Source: Paenibacillus sp. 32O-W
GTDB lineage: Bacteria; Bacillota; Bacilli; Paenibacillales; NBRC-103111
NCBI RefSeq assembly: GCF_007679495.1
Contig: NZ_VEGP01000030.1
Location: 1-61,594 of the forward strand
Length of the DNA stretch: 61,594 nt
Direction of reading: 5' to 3'
Position 1 is the first letter of the stretch, and each line of letters starts with the position of its first letter. The notes under the pieces were generated by a model. That model saw only the letters and a list, made by a program, of their open reading frames with translations. It searched no databases and was not told the DNA's origin. Positions 53,442-61,396 of the stretch are shown here, one piece after another. The translations under genes were made by a program, and so were the position numbers.

Positions 53442-54116
53442 CTATTCGACCCACCGGACAATATCCTCGAGCTTTTGTCTGCTCTTGGGATACTTCGGCT
53501 CTTGTGCTCTGTAGCCAAAGGCCGCCATGACGGATACATCGAGACGTCCTTCTTCCAGCAAGCCCTCCTGTTCCAGCACCTGATGGACCCGATCGTAGTC
53601 AAAGCCCTCAATCGGACAGGAATCGATGCCGATCAGAGCGGCAGCAGTCATCATATTCCCCAGTGCAATATAAGTTTGCTTACAGGACCAATCGAATAAA
53701 GCCCGCTCGTTATCAAGCAAGTGCCAGTCCGATTCCTGAAACTCTCTATACCTGGGGAGAAGCTTCTCGATCAGGTGATCTGGGTAGTTCTTTACTTCCT
53801 TCTGAAGTCTCATCACATATTCCGAATCATACCGGACGTCTTTTCTCGCTAGAATAACGACAAAATGGCTGGCCGTCGGAAGCTGGGTCTGCGCTCCCCA
53901 GGAAAATTCCTTTAATTTCTCCCTGAGCGATGGATTCTGGATAACAAGAAATTTCCAAGGCTCGTAGCCGACAGAGCTGGGGGATAACCTTCCGGCCTCT
54001 AAAATAAAATGAAAATCTTCATCCGAAATAGGCTTCTCAGGGTCAAACACCTTGGTTGCATGGCGAAAGTGAAAGGCATCGATAATCTCTTGTTTGCGAA
54101 TACCGGGAGTACTCAT
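53442..54116 (-). CDS. NAD(P)H-dependent nitroreductase-family oxidoreductase
   Basis: The start ATG at 54116 ([15 protein letters not shown]) has GAGG 8 nt upstream; the longer open frame is unlikely. About 224 residues, a homodimeric FMN protein. [16 protein letters not shown] and [16 protein letters not shown] form the FMN-binding N-terminus. The central [19 protein letters not shown] and the end [17 protein letters not shown] are typical of the NfsB/YfkO branch. It probably reduces nitro or quinone compounds. Confidence 0.9.
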   Translation of the reverse strand: MSTPGIRKQEIIDAFHFRHATKVFDPEKPISDEDFHFILEAGRLSPSSVGYEPWKFLVIQNPSLREKLKEFSWGAQTQLPTASHFVVILARKDVRYDSEYVMRLQKEVKNYPDHLIEKLLPRYREFQESDWHLLDNERALFDWSCKQTYIALGNMMTAAALIGIDSCPIEGFDYDRVHQVLEQEGLLEEGRLDVSVMAAFGYRAQEPKYPKSRQKLEDIVRWVE

Positions 54117-54218
54117 GTCATCCACCTCTCTATTTCTTATGTAAGGAAAGGCAGCGCCCCATAGCTTTAAGAGAATACAAGACTCCAAATCCACGCTGTC
54201 TGCTTGGAAGGAGCCCTG

Positions 54219-54539
54219 TCAGCTCTTCCGATGTGGAGGCTGTGCCATACGAATGATCCGTTCCAGGCCTTCAATATACTGCTGGAACATATTCATCCCG
54301 AGCTCGGTAGGAGAACAAATCGTCTTGGGCCGTCTTCCGACGAATGTTTTCTGTACATCAATGTAGCCGGCCTGCTCCAGTACGCGGATATGATTCCCCA
54401 GATTGCCTTCGGTTAATTGCAGCTCGTCCCGCAGAAATTTGAAATCACATTGCCCGTGAACGGCAAGCAAGCTCATGATTCCAAGCCGGGCCTTGGCATG
54501 GATGGTCTCGTCGATGGCATCGAACAGATTATCCCCCAT
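54219..54539 (-). CDS. winged-helix transcriptional regulator
   Basis: This 106-residue protein has an HTH of the small winged-helix type (ArsR/PadR-like, HTH_27). ARLGIMSLLAVHGQCDFKFLRDELQLTEGNLGNHIRVLEQAGYIDVQKTFVGRRPKTICSPTELG gives helix-turn-helix and wing. The ATG at 54539 follows GGAG. It overlaps the preceding membrane-protein gene by 11 nt and is the last gene of the four-gene ABC operon. It is the best candidate to bind the twin palindromes upstream of that operon. Confidence 0.87.
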   Translation of the reverse strand: MGDNLFDAIDETIHAKARLGIMSLLAVHGQCDFKFLRDELQLTEGNLGNHIRVLEQAGYIDVQKTFVGRRPKTICSPTELGMNMFQQYIEGLERIIRMAQPPHRKS

Positions 54540-55128
54540 GACGCTTACTCCGCCACTGCAGATATATTCCTGCCATAATATTGCTGCCTCCGCCCAGCAA
54601 TCCCAGAATGATAAATTGATATTCCCTGAAAAACAGCCAGGTCAAGATCGACAGCAGGATGAACCAGCAGCCGACAACCGCAGGTCCTTTCCCGGCCAGC
54701 GAGGCTAGGGATACATAGGAAATCCCTACCAGAATAACCCAGAAGAAGGAGGCGTATTCGACCCTTACTATGCCCGATGCCAGCATAAAGAACCCTGACA
54801 GCATCATCACCGCGAAAGGCAGCCAGAACATCCAGGCATAGGCTCCTCCCTCCTGCTCGTTGGAGGAACGGGACTGTCTCATCCCGACGGCCGCCGAAAG
54901 TATCGAGCCTACGATCGCACCGCTTAACCAGTACCAATTAGGCCAAACGGAATGGTCGAAATGCATGCCGACAAACCCGATCATCATATAGGCTCCCCAA
55001 ATATACAGATAGGGCGGAGAATGATCGAGCTTCTTGCGGTTTCTGGCAATCAGCTGCTTAATAAACTCAATATCCTGCAGAGCCTGATCCGCACCCGTGT
55101 ACCGCCCACCCTCTGCTGGTTTACGCAT
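54529..55128 (-). CDS. multispanning membrane protein of unknown function
   Basis: This protein of about 199 residues has a hydrophilic N-terminus (ALQDIEFIKQLIARNRKKLD) followed by about six helices, from YLYIWGAYMMIGFVGMHF to FIILGLLGGGSNIMAGIYL. I know such proteins only as hypothetical partners of small winged-helix regulators in Firmicutes. The ATG at 55128 has AGGAG; a TTG at 55152 is the alternative. It follows the ABC permease by about 65 nt. Confidence 0.75.
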   Translation of the reverse strand: MRKPAEGGRYTGADQALQDIEFIKQLIARNRKKLDHSPPYLYIWGAYMMIGFVGMHFDHSVWPNWYWLSGAIVGSILSAAVGMRQSRSSNEQEGGAYAWMFWLPFAVMMLSGFFMLASGIVRVEYASFFWVILVGISYVSLASLAGKGPAVVGCWFILLSILTWLFFREYQFIILGLLGGGSNIMAGIYLQWRSKRHGG

Positions 55129-55192
55129 ATGCTGCTCCTTGTTTTCCTTCAAAGATAACCACTCCTGAAGCCTGCAATTTTACCTTTCCTAG

Positions 55193-55945
55193 TTATCGAT
55201 TTTCCCATCGAAACAACAATAATGCAAGTATACAGCAAGTAATTGTGAAGCCGGCCATCACCAGCAATTCTTTACCAAGCTCCGTGAACGGCTGGCCATA
55301 CCATGCTCCCCGGACCAGATCCACATAATAAGTCATCGGTATCCAGCGGCTGATGGACTGCATAACGTCGGGCAGCATGGCGAGCGGCATCGCAATTCCC
55401 GAGAGAAAGATCATGGGGAAGAACACGATCATCGCCAACCCGCTTGCCGCACCGGTCGTGCTGACCAGACCCGACAGGGCAAAACCAAGACTGAAGAAAC
55501 CGATGACTCCCATTAACAGGCTCCCGATAACCGCTGCCAGGGAGGCTGCCGTAAGCTGGACATCCCAAATGAGCTTGGCAAGAATGACGATTTCAACCGC
55601 ACCGGCGACAATAAGAAAAATCCCTTGCACCGTATGGGAAGCCAGCACGGCGGACTTGCGGATCGGAGTAACCCGAAATCTTCTCAAAATACCGTTCTGT
55701 CGGTAGGTGATCATGTTAATATTAAGAGTAAACAAGGACACGGACATGACATTCATTGCGCACAATGCGGGGACATAATCATCGATATACCGGCCTCCCG
55801 GATAGATCGTACTGGGTGAATCCCCGAACATGGAACCAAACAACAGCAGCATCAGCACGGGATAAACCAGCACCCAAAAGATCGTAATCCAGTCCCGCAA
55901 ATATAACCGCAGATCAAAAGCCGTCAATTTCAAAAAGGCGTTCAT
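55193..55945 (-). CDS. ABC-2 type transporter permease
   Basis: This 250-residue protein has six helices and the ABC-2 membrane domain. NMITYRQNGILRRFRVTPIRKSAVLASHTVQG is the family loop, and MIFLSGIAMPLAMLPDVMQSISRWIPMTYYVDLVRGAWYG is the ABC-2 signature region. The ATG overlaps the ATPase stop by 1 nt (TAATG). With the ATPase it forms a drug or lipid exporter of the DrrAB/YhfE type. Confidence 0.9.
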   Translation of the reverse strand: MNAFLKLTAFDLRLYLRDWITIFWVLVYPVLMLLLFGSMFGDSPSTIYPGGRYIDDYVPALCAMNVMSVSLFTLNINMITYRQNGILRRFRVTPIRKSAVLASHTVQGIFLIVAGAVEIVILAKLIWDVQLTAASLAAVIGSLLMGVIGFFSLGFALSGLVSTTGAASGLAMIVFFPMIFLSGIAMPLAMLPDVMQSISRWIPMTYYVDLVRGAWYGQPFTELGKELLVMAGFTITCCILALLLFRWENR

Positions 55946-56865
55946 TACGCTCCCCTCCCCTGCTTTTCCGTCAATTCACTGAAAACTTCGTTCATCGACA
56001 TCTCCTCCAGCTTCAGTCCTCTGACCACCCACTTCTCTTCATCGGCCCGGCGGTACAAATGCTGGAGGGTGAGATCCATGTCCGTCGAATGGAGCTTGAT
56101 GATGCCGGACTCCCATTCGACATGAACGACATTTGTCAGCTCCGCCATGGCCTTCTGACTTGTCCGCCCGGGATTTCGGAAACTGATCCGCTTGCCCTCT
56201 CCGAGCAACGCGATCAGATTCTCCGGCGTATCCAGCGCAATCAGGCTGCCGCGGCTCATCACCGCCACCCGGTCGCACAGCGTCTCTGCTTCTTCCATAT
56301 AATGAGTGGTAACAACGATGGTCCGCCCTTCCTCTCTAAGCTGCTTGATCATCTGCCACATCTGATTGCGGGCAACCGGGTCCAAGCCCATACTCGGCTC
56401 ATCCAGGAAGACAATATCCGGATCGTTAATCAGGGCGAGAGCCAACGATACCCGCTGCTTCCAGCCGCCCGACAGCGATTTGAAGTAACTGTTTAACCTA
56501 TCCCCCAGCCCGAGTAAACGTATGATTCCTTCCAAGTCGGCCGTGCGGTCATAGAAGGAGGAAAAGACGTTCAGAATCTCCTTCACCCTCGCATTTCCTG
56601 GGATGGATGTGGACTGGAGCAGCACACCGATCCTTTCCTTAATCTGCTGCGAATGGCTTCGGATATCTTTATTCAGCACCTTCACCGTTCCGCTGTCCGC
56701 CGAACGCAGTCCTTCCATCATTTCAATCAAAGTTGTTTTACCGGCGCCATTAGGACCTACGATACCGAAGATTTCCCCCTTACCGATCTGCAGCGATACA
56801 TCCCCTACAGCCAACGTAGATCCGTACCGTTTGCTCACCTTATCCAACCGGATGACAGTTTCCAC
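55945..56865 (-). CDS. ABC transporter ATPase (ABC-2 exporter)
   Basis: This 306-residue ATPase has Walker A GPNGAGKTT (about residues 38-46), signature LSGGWKQRVSLALALI, Walker B IVFLDEPSMGLDPVA and H-loop VTTHYMEEAETLCDR. The C-terminal DrrA-like extension has about 80 residues. The start is a GTG at 56865 with AGGAGGGG upstream. It is the first gene of an operon with the permease, a membrane protein and a winged-helix regulator. Confidence 0.92.
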   Translation of the reverse strand: METVIRLDKVSKRYGSTLAVGDVSLQIGKGEIFGIVGPNGAGKTTLIEMMEGLRSADSGTVKVLNKDIRSHSQQIKERIGVLLQSTSIPGNARVKEILNVFSSFYDRTADLEGIIRLLGLGDRLNSYFKSLSGGWKQRVSLALALINDPDIVFLDEPSMGLDPVARNQMWQMIKQLREEGRTIVVTTHYMEEAETLCDRVAVMSRGSLIALDTPENLIALLGEGKRISFRNPGRTSQKAMAELTNVVHVEWESGIIKLHSTDMDLTLQHLYRRADEEKWVVRGLKLEEMSMNEVFSELTEKQGRGA

Positions 56866-56894
56866 CGGATGCCCCTCCTTGCATGTTCATTTTT

Positions 56895-56958
56895 ACTCTG
56901 AAAGACAGAGTGAATTAACTCTGTATTACAGAGTATTCTGTTTTTCAGCAAAAGTCAA
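56895..56958 (-). promoter_or_regulatory. promoter with twin 17-bp palindromic operators
   Basis: On the leftward strand TTGACT (56953-56958) and TACTCT (56930-56935) are 17 nt apart. The -10 lies inside ACTCTGTAATACAGAGT (56918-56934), a 17-nt palindrome that is perfect apart from its centre base. A second copy, ACTCTG-N5-CAGAGT, lies at 56895-56911, 23 bp downstream centre to centre. A third degenerate copy, ATTCTG-N5-CAG, may lie at 56935-56948. This is a classic repressor layout. Confidence 0.82.
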
Positions 56959-56985
56959 TGAGAAAACTCTTTGGTTACACGATAC

Positions 56986-57031
56986 AAAAAAAAAGACAAT
57001 AGAACAAAATAAGCTCTGATCTACTGTCTTT
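56986..57031 (-). terminator. intrinsic terminator of the AAC(6')-like gene
   Basis: On the leftward strand AAAGACAGTAGA pairs with TCTATTGTCTTT (one mismatch) around a 16-nt loop, followed by a long T-run. It lies about 25 nt after the acetyltransferase stop and upstream of the ABC operon promoter. Confidence 0.85.
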
Positions 57032-57056
57032 GCCTCTCCGGCGCGTCCCGCCTTAT

Positions 57057-57599
57057 TTAATTATTCCGGTATTCCATCAGCCAGCAGTCTCTGTACTCGC
57101 CTTCACGCCATTCGTGCTTCGGCAGCAGCTTGACCTTGACAAACCCGCATTTCTCATACACTTTAAGGGCCCGGGCATTCCAGGTTTGCGGGTCCATTAC
57201 GATTTTGCCCGCCCGCTTCTCACGGATCAAATAGTCGACCATCGATCGCACCAGCTCGGTCCCTATTCCGCGGTTCCAATAATCCGGCTCGCCGATAAAC
57301 TGATCCATCCCGTATATGTTTTCGGCAAAATCGCTATAGCCGTACTCTTCTTTCTCTTCATCGCCAATCGGGTAGAATTGAATATACCCGATATCCTTGC
57401 CTTGATATTGAACTATACATGGATCGATCTCTATCGATCGGTCGTAAAATTGCTCCCTGACCGTTTCCATGGTTAAAGGCCTGTCCCGCCCTTCATAGAA
57501 CTCCAACACGCGAGGATCACTCAGCCAATGCACCAGAAGCTCGGCGTCGCTTTCTTCCAGTGCCCTTACCGCAAGGTCCCCGTATCGATAATAGATCAA
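57057..57599 (-). CDS. AAC(6')-like aminoglycoside N-acetyltransferase (GNAT)
   Basis: This 180-residue GNAT resembles the acetyltransferase half of the bifunctional AAC(6')-APH(2'') enzyme. Shared signatures are WLSDPRVLEFYEGRD (about residues 25-39), YGMDQFIGEPDYWNRGIGT (about 95-113), MDPQTWNARALKVYEKCGF and EYRDCWLMEYR. It would acetylate the 6'-amine of aminoglycosides, but many chromosomal homologues have weak or no resistance activity. The TTG at 57599 follows GGAGG by about 9 nt. It has its own terminator. Confidence 0.85.
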   Translation of the reverse strand: MIYYRYGDLAVRALEESDAELLVHWLSDPRVLEFYEGRDRPLTMETVREQFYDRSIEIDPCIVQYQGKDIGYIQFYPIGDEEKEEYGYSDFAENIYGMDQFIGEPDYWNRGIGTELVRSMVDYLIREKRAGKIVMDPQTWNARALKVYEKCGFVKVKLLPKHEWREGEYRDCWLMEYRNN

Positions 57600-57765
57600 C
57601 TTTCACTCCTCCTTTTATAGTACGGTGAGCTAAGAATGCTACTAATGGATGGGTGCGTTTCCCAAGCAGATTATGGTATAGTAATTGAGGATCGAAGTCG
57701 GACAACCCTATAAAGAAATAGAAATCAAGCAAGGCTCATATTCGGATAAAGAGAGGAAAGAGACT

Positions 57766-58581
57766 ATGGAATGGAAGAACATTTACCGTGGGCTGCTAAT
57801 GGGCATCAGCGATTTGATCCCGGGAGTCAGCGGTGGCACCATTGCCGTCGTGCTTGGTATTTATGACCGTCTGTTGGAAGCGATCAGCGGATTTTTCAGC
57901 CGCGATTGGAAACGCCACATCGGGTTTCTGATACCGCTGGCAGCAGGAATGGGAACGGCCCTCCTGCTTCTCAGCCGTCTGATCAAATATTTACTGGAGC
58001 ATCACTACCAGCCAACGCAGTTCTTTTTTATCGGTCTGATCATCGGCGTCCTGCCCTTTATCTTCAGGCAATCGGAAGCCAAGCGCCATTTTAAGTTGCG
58101 GCACGTGATCGTTCTCATTCTTGCTGCGGCCCTGCTCGCTTCGATGGCATTCATTCAAACGGATAAATCCGCAGAGCCGATCACGAACTTAACGCTGCTC
58201 ACGGTTGCAGGCTTGTTCTTCTCCGGCTGGCTTGCCAGTATGGCCATGCTGCTTCCGGGGATAAGCGGCTCCTTTATCCTGCTCGTTCTCGGAGTTTATT
58301 CCACGGCCATTCATGCCCTGTCCGAGCTTAATCTGCCGCTCATTGCCATTATCGGATCCGGCGTGATTGTCGGTTTTATCGTCAGCAGCAAGGGCATCCG
58401 CTATCTGCTGTCAGAGTTTCCTCACATGACTTATGCCGTCATAATCGGCCTGATTCTCGGATCTATCGTCGTCGTCTTCCCGGGCTTCACCTCCGATATG
58501 GCGACTTTGGGAATTAGCGCCATCACATTGGTGGCAGGTCTGGTCGTTGCCCTGCTGTTCGGCTCCAAGACCCGTGCTTAG
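57766..58581 (+). CDS. DUF368 family undecaprenyl-phosphate translocase-like protein
   Basis: The start ATG at 57766 (MEWKNIYRGLLMG) follows GAGAGGAAAGAG; the longer frame from 57685 has no good site. The product of about 271 residues has eight or more helices. It shows the DUF368 hallmark twice in inverted fashion: GISDLIPGVSGGTIAVVLGIYDRLLEAI (about 13-40) and LPGISGSFILLVLGVYSTAI (about 190-210). DUF368 proteins (PopT) recycle undecaprenyl phosphate across the membrane for cell-wall synthesis. TGGTATAGT at about 57670-57678 is a plausible extended -10 promoter. Confidence 0.9.
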   Translation: MEWKNIYRGLLMGISDLIPGVSGGTIAVVLGIYDRLLEAISGFFSRDWKRHIGFLIPLAAGMGTALLLLSRLIKYLLEHHYQPTQFFFIGLIIGVLPFIFRQSEAKRHFKLRHVIVLILAAALLASMAFIQTDKSAEPITNLTLLTVAGLFFSGWLASMAMLLPGISGSFILLVLGVYSTAIHALSELNLPLIAIIGSGVIVGFIVSSKGIRYLLSEFPHMTYAVIIGLILGSIVVVFPGFTSDMATLGISAITLVAGLVVALLFGSKTRA

Positions 58582-58611
58582 CACGAATCTGGGACAAAAT
58601 AAAGGCCATCA

Positions 58612-58778
58612 CTCCTCCCGGGACAGCATTTTGCGGCTCCCTGGAGGAGCTTTTTTTACCACATAAGGAATCTTTTACAGCGTTAATACGATGTAAATAT
58701 AGATTCCTATTGGCATAAAAAGCTTCCTCTAATACCGGGTTATTCATCTTCGAGATGGCTCCGTTAGGAGCTTTTTTT
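58612..58778 (+). terminator. two tandem intrinsic terminators after the DUF368 gene
   Basis: CTCCTCC (58612-58618) pairs with GGAGGAG (58643-58649), then seven T. About 100 nt further GCTCC-GTTA-GGAGC (58758-58771) is followed by seven T. Both point right, the second ending just before the convergent methyltransferase gene. Confidence 0.88.
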
Positions 58779-58787
58779 ATCGGTCGG

Positions 58788-59576
58788 TCAAGAAGGCATT
58801 ATCAAAACCGCGACAGAATATTGATGCGGAATGGACAGGGGCTCGGGTAATGGGGACAATTCCCCTTCGATCCGGGCAATGATCCTCTCCTTTCGCTCAT
58901 CCTCCACATTAGTCATCCAAGAGAGGGTTCTCATCTTGCCGCACCATTCCTCCACCGTAAAGCTGAGATCGTAATCGTACTGCCATTCAGCCATCAGCTT
59001 CAGGCCGCTTTCCTCCCATTCCCGGAACCAGTTCACGGGAAAACCGTTTCTTCTTTCCTTAACCTCCCCCATAGCTCCGGCCGGCTTAATTTCAACCCCG
59101 AATTGTTTGACAATCCTGAACGTTTGCTGCGCCACATCCGATAATTGCGGAACAAAGACTGAGTTGATAACGATCAACAGGCCGTTCCTTTTGAGCAGCC
59201 GCCTCACTTCCTTTAGAACCGATCGGCGGTCGAACCAGTGCCAGGCCCTAAGAGCCGTTATAGCATCCAGGCTGCGATCGGGCAAGTCTATGCTCTCGGC
59301 GACTGAATGAATATAATGGATCGAATGGCCTTCCGCCTCATCCTGGGCTTTCGCCGCACTAATTAAGCTTATTTCCGGCTCGATCCCTGTGACCGATGCC
59401 CCTTGCCGGGCCAATGCCCTGCAGAAAATGCCGCTCCCCGCACCCAAATCCGCCACGGCCTTACCGGAGAATTCGATATTTCTGCGCCTAAACTGCTCGA
59501 AGATGACCTCCGGCAGCTCATCCCGATACTTGGAATACTCTTTAGACACTCGGCCAAAGTTCACTTGATTTGACAT
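58788..59576 (-). CDS. class I SAM-dependent methyltransferase
   Basis: This 262-residue Methyltransf_11/25-type enzyme has SAM motif I VADLGAGSGIFCRALA (about residues 41-56) and the acidic residue in GIEPEISLI. AWHWFDRRSVLKEVRRLLKRNGLLIVI is the typical post-motif III segment. It resembles small-molecule methyltransferases (TMT-like). The substrate cannot be told. It is monocistronic, starting at the ATG at 59576. Confidence 0.87.
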   Translation of the reverse strand: MSNQVNFGRVSKEYSKYRDELPEVIFEQFRRRNIEFSGKAVADLGAGSGIFCRALARQGASVTGIEPEISLISAAKAQDEAEGHSIHYIHSVAESIDLPDRSLDAITALRAWHWFDRRSVLKEVRRLLKRNGLLIVINSVFVPQLSDVAQQTFRIVKQFGVEIKPAGAMGEVKERRNGFPVNWFREWEESGLKLMAEWQYDYDLSFTVEEWCGKMRTLSWMTNVEDERKERIIARIEGELSPLPEPLSIPHQYSVAVLIMPS

Positions 59577-59757
59577 CGGATCACCTCAAACCCAACTTAC
59601 AACTTTATCCATAAAAAGTAAAACGGATTATTTCTTTCACTTGTATAAATAAATTTTATGGTCGGCAAGAGGAGCATACTTAATTGAAGGCACGCCCCTT
59701 TTCAAGAGATACGCCAGCCATTAGCAACAGGCCGACATCACCTGAAAAATAATAAAT

Positions 59758-59799
59758 ATTTATCGTGTATAGCTAAAAATATATTGATATTCGATAAAT
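59758..59799. promoter_or_regulatory. inverted repeat ATTTATCG...CGATAAAT upstream of the DUF2975 gene
   Basis: Two perfect 8-nt arms at 59758-59765 and 59792-59799 are 26 nt apart in a very AT-rich stretch just before the DUF2975 gene. A palindrome ATAAATATTTAT (59752-59763) overlaps the left arm. This may be the operator of the small HTH protein encoded two genes on. Confidence 0.4.
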
Positions 59800-59834
59800 A
59801 AAATGATATTCTACTGCCATTAACGGAGGGTGAG

Positions 59835-60323
59835 GTGCTCCATGAGATGATACGAGGAAAAACCATTTTCCTGAAAATCGCTGTTGTCGTTATTGGTATG
59901 GTTGCTCTTGTACTGTTTATTTTTTGGTTGCCGGGTTTGGCTAGAAGCACAGCAGAGATGAATCCCGATTATGCCTATTTGAGATATCCTGTGCTCGCAG
60001 GTGTGTATATTTCGGCCATACCGTTTTATTTTGCACTGTACCAAGCTTTAAAACTGTTGCATTACATTGAAAACAATAATGCGTTCTCTGAACATGCCAT
60101 AGCTTCATTGAAATCTATTAAATATTGCGCCGTTGCGATAATTCTATTGTATGCCGTCGGTTTTGCGCTCCTTAGATTCCAGATCGCCTTCCATTATTCC
60201 ATTGCAATCATTGGAGCCATCGTTATCTTTGCTACTTCTGCTGTAGCCGTCTTCGCAGCCGTTCTCCAGGAACTGTTAACAAATGCATTAGAAATCAAAT
60301 CGGAAAACGATTTGACCGTCTGA
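59835..60323 (+). CDS. DUF2975 membrane protein (YoaS-like)
   Basis: This 162-residue protein has four helices (about residues 13-33, 50-70, 93-112 and 118-142). FYFALYQALKLLHYIENNNAFSEHAIASLKSIKYCA is the DUF2975 signature loop. The GTG at 59835 has GGAGG 5 nt upstream; the ATG at 59847 is the alternative. Function unknown. DUF2975 genes are regularly paired with a YozG-like HTH gene, as here, so the membrane protein may control the regulator. Confidence 0.88.
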   Translation: MLHEMIRGKTIFLKIAVVVIGMVALVLFIFWLPGLARSTAEMNPDYAYLRYPVLAGVYISAIPFYFALYQALKLLHYIENNNAFSEHAIASLKSIKYCAVAIILLYAVGFALLRFQIAFHYSIAIIGAIVIFATSAVAVFAAVLQELLTNALEIKSENDLTV

Positions 60324-60332
60324 GGTGTACAT

Positions 60333-60554
60333 ATGGCCATTCTTATCCATATCGATGTCATGCTGGCAAAAAGAAAAATGAGCGTCACCGAGCTTTCAGA
60401 AAAGGTAGGGATCACTATGGCAAACCTTTCCATACTGAAAAATGGAAAGGCGAAGGCGGTTCGCTTTTCCACTTTAGAAAAAATATGCGAAGTGCTGGAT
60501 TGTCAGCCCGGGGATATCCTGGAGTATTCCAAGGATGCTCCTGAAGACATCTAA
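60333..60554 (+). CDS. YozG-like Cro/C1-type HTH regulator
   Basis: This 73-residue single HTH_3/HTH_26 domain contains MAILIHIDVMLAKRKMSVTELSEKVGITMANLSILKNGKAKAVRFSTLEKICEVLDCQPGDILEY, the full family pattern. It starts 9 nt after the DUF2975 gene and forms the usual pair with it. It probably represses its own operon at the AT-rich inverted repeat upstream. Confidence 0.92.
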   Translation: MAILIHIDVMLAKRKMSVTELSEKVGITMANLSILKNGKAKAVRFSTLEKICEVLDCQPGDILEYSKDAPEDI

Positions 60555-60574
60555 ACATTTCATAGGAGGCGCTA

Positions 60575-61396
60575 ATGCAAACAGAACAATTGAAGCGCGC
60601 AGGAGCAAAGACTCAGCGCCGAACCTATACCCAGTCCTTCCTGCAGTTGCTTCATTTCGGTTATCAGCAGGCGATGAGCTGCATATTCCCGGTGGCGATT
60701 TTCGGAACGTTGGCCGTCTCCAAATGGATTGATGTACCGTTCATCCATAGATATGATCTCATTTTACTCGTGCTGATTATCGTACAATACTTGATGTATC
60801 GCAGCCGCTTGGAAACTCTCGAAGAAATCAAGGTTATTTGCGTATTCCATATCATCGGCCTGATGTTGGAGCTGTATAAAGTTCATATGGGCTCCTGGTC
60901 CTATCCCGAACCGGGGTATACGAAATGGCTCGGTGTTCCGCTATATAGCGGTTTTATGTACGCCAGTGTGGCGAGCTACATGTGACAAGTATGGAGGCGG
61001 CTCAAGATGGATATGTCCGGCTGGCCGGGAATGGTGCCTGCCGTCGTGCTTGGCGCGGCGATTTATGCGAACTTCTTCACCCATCATTTCATTCCCGATT
61101 TTCGCTGGCTCCTCATGGCGCTCGTGCCTGTTGTTTTTTGGAAAACATGGATTTGGTACACCGTTCGCACTACGACTTACCGGATGCCGCTTACGGCAGC
61201 CTTCCTGCTCGTCGGCTTTTTCATCTGGCTGGCAGAAAACATCGCAACCTACTTCGGGGCATGGAAATATCCGAACCAACAAGAAACATGGCAGCTCGTA
61301 GGCTTTGGCAAAATCAGCTCGTGGTTTCTCCTTGTCATCATCAGCGTCATTATCGTGGCACAGTTGAAGCACGTGAAAGCGAATCGGAGCAAATAA
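60575..61396 (+). pseudogene. DUF817 membrane protein split by an in-frame TGA
   Basis: One continuous frame encodes the whole DUF817 protein (about 273 codons, six or more helices) but for a TGA at 60983-60985. The first half ends GVPLYSGFMYASVASYM. The second resumes with QVWRRLKMDMSGWPG and runs to IIVAQLKHVKANRSK. From memory, family members have Cys at the TGA position (SYMCQAWRR-like), so a single TGC/TGT to TGA change explains it. AGGAGG precedes the ATG at 60575. An internal ATG at 61007 could start a truncated second half. Error, nonsense mutation and, remotely, UGA recoding are possible. Confidence 0.82.
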
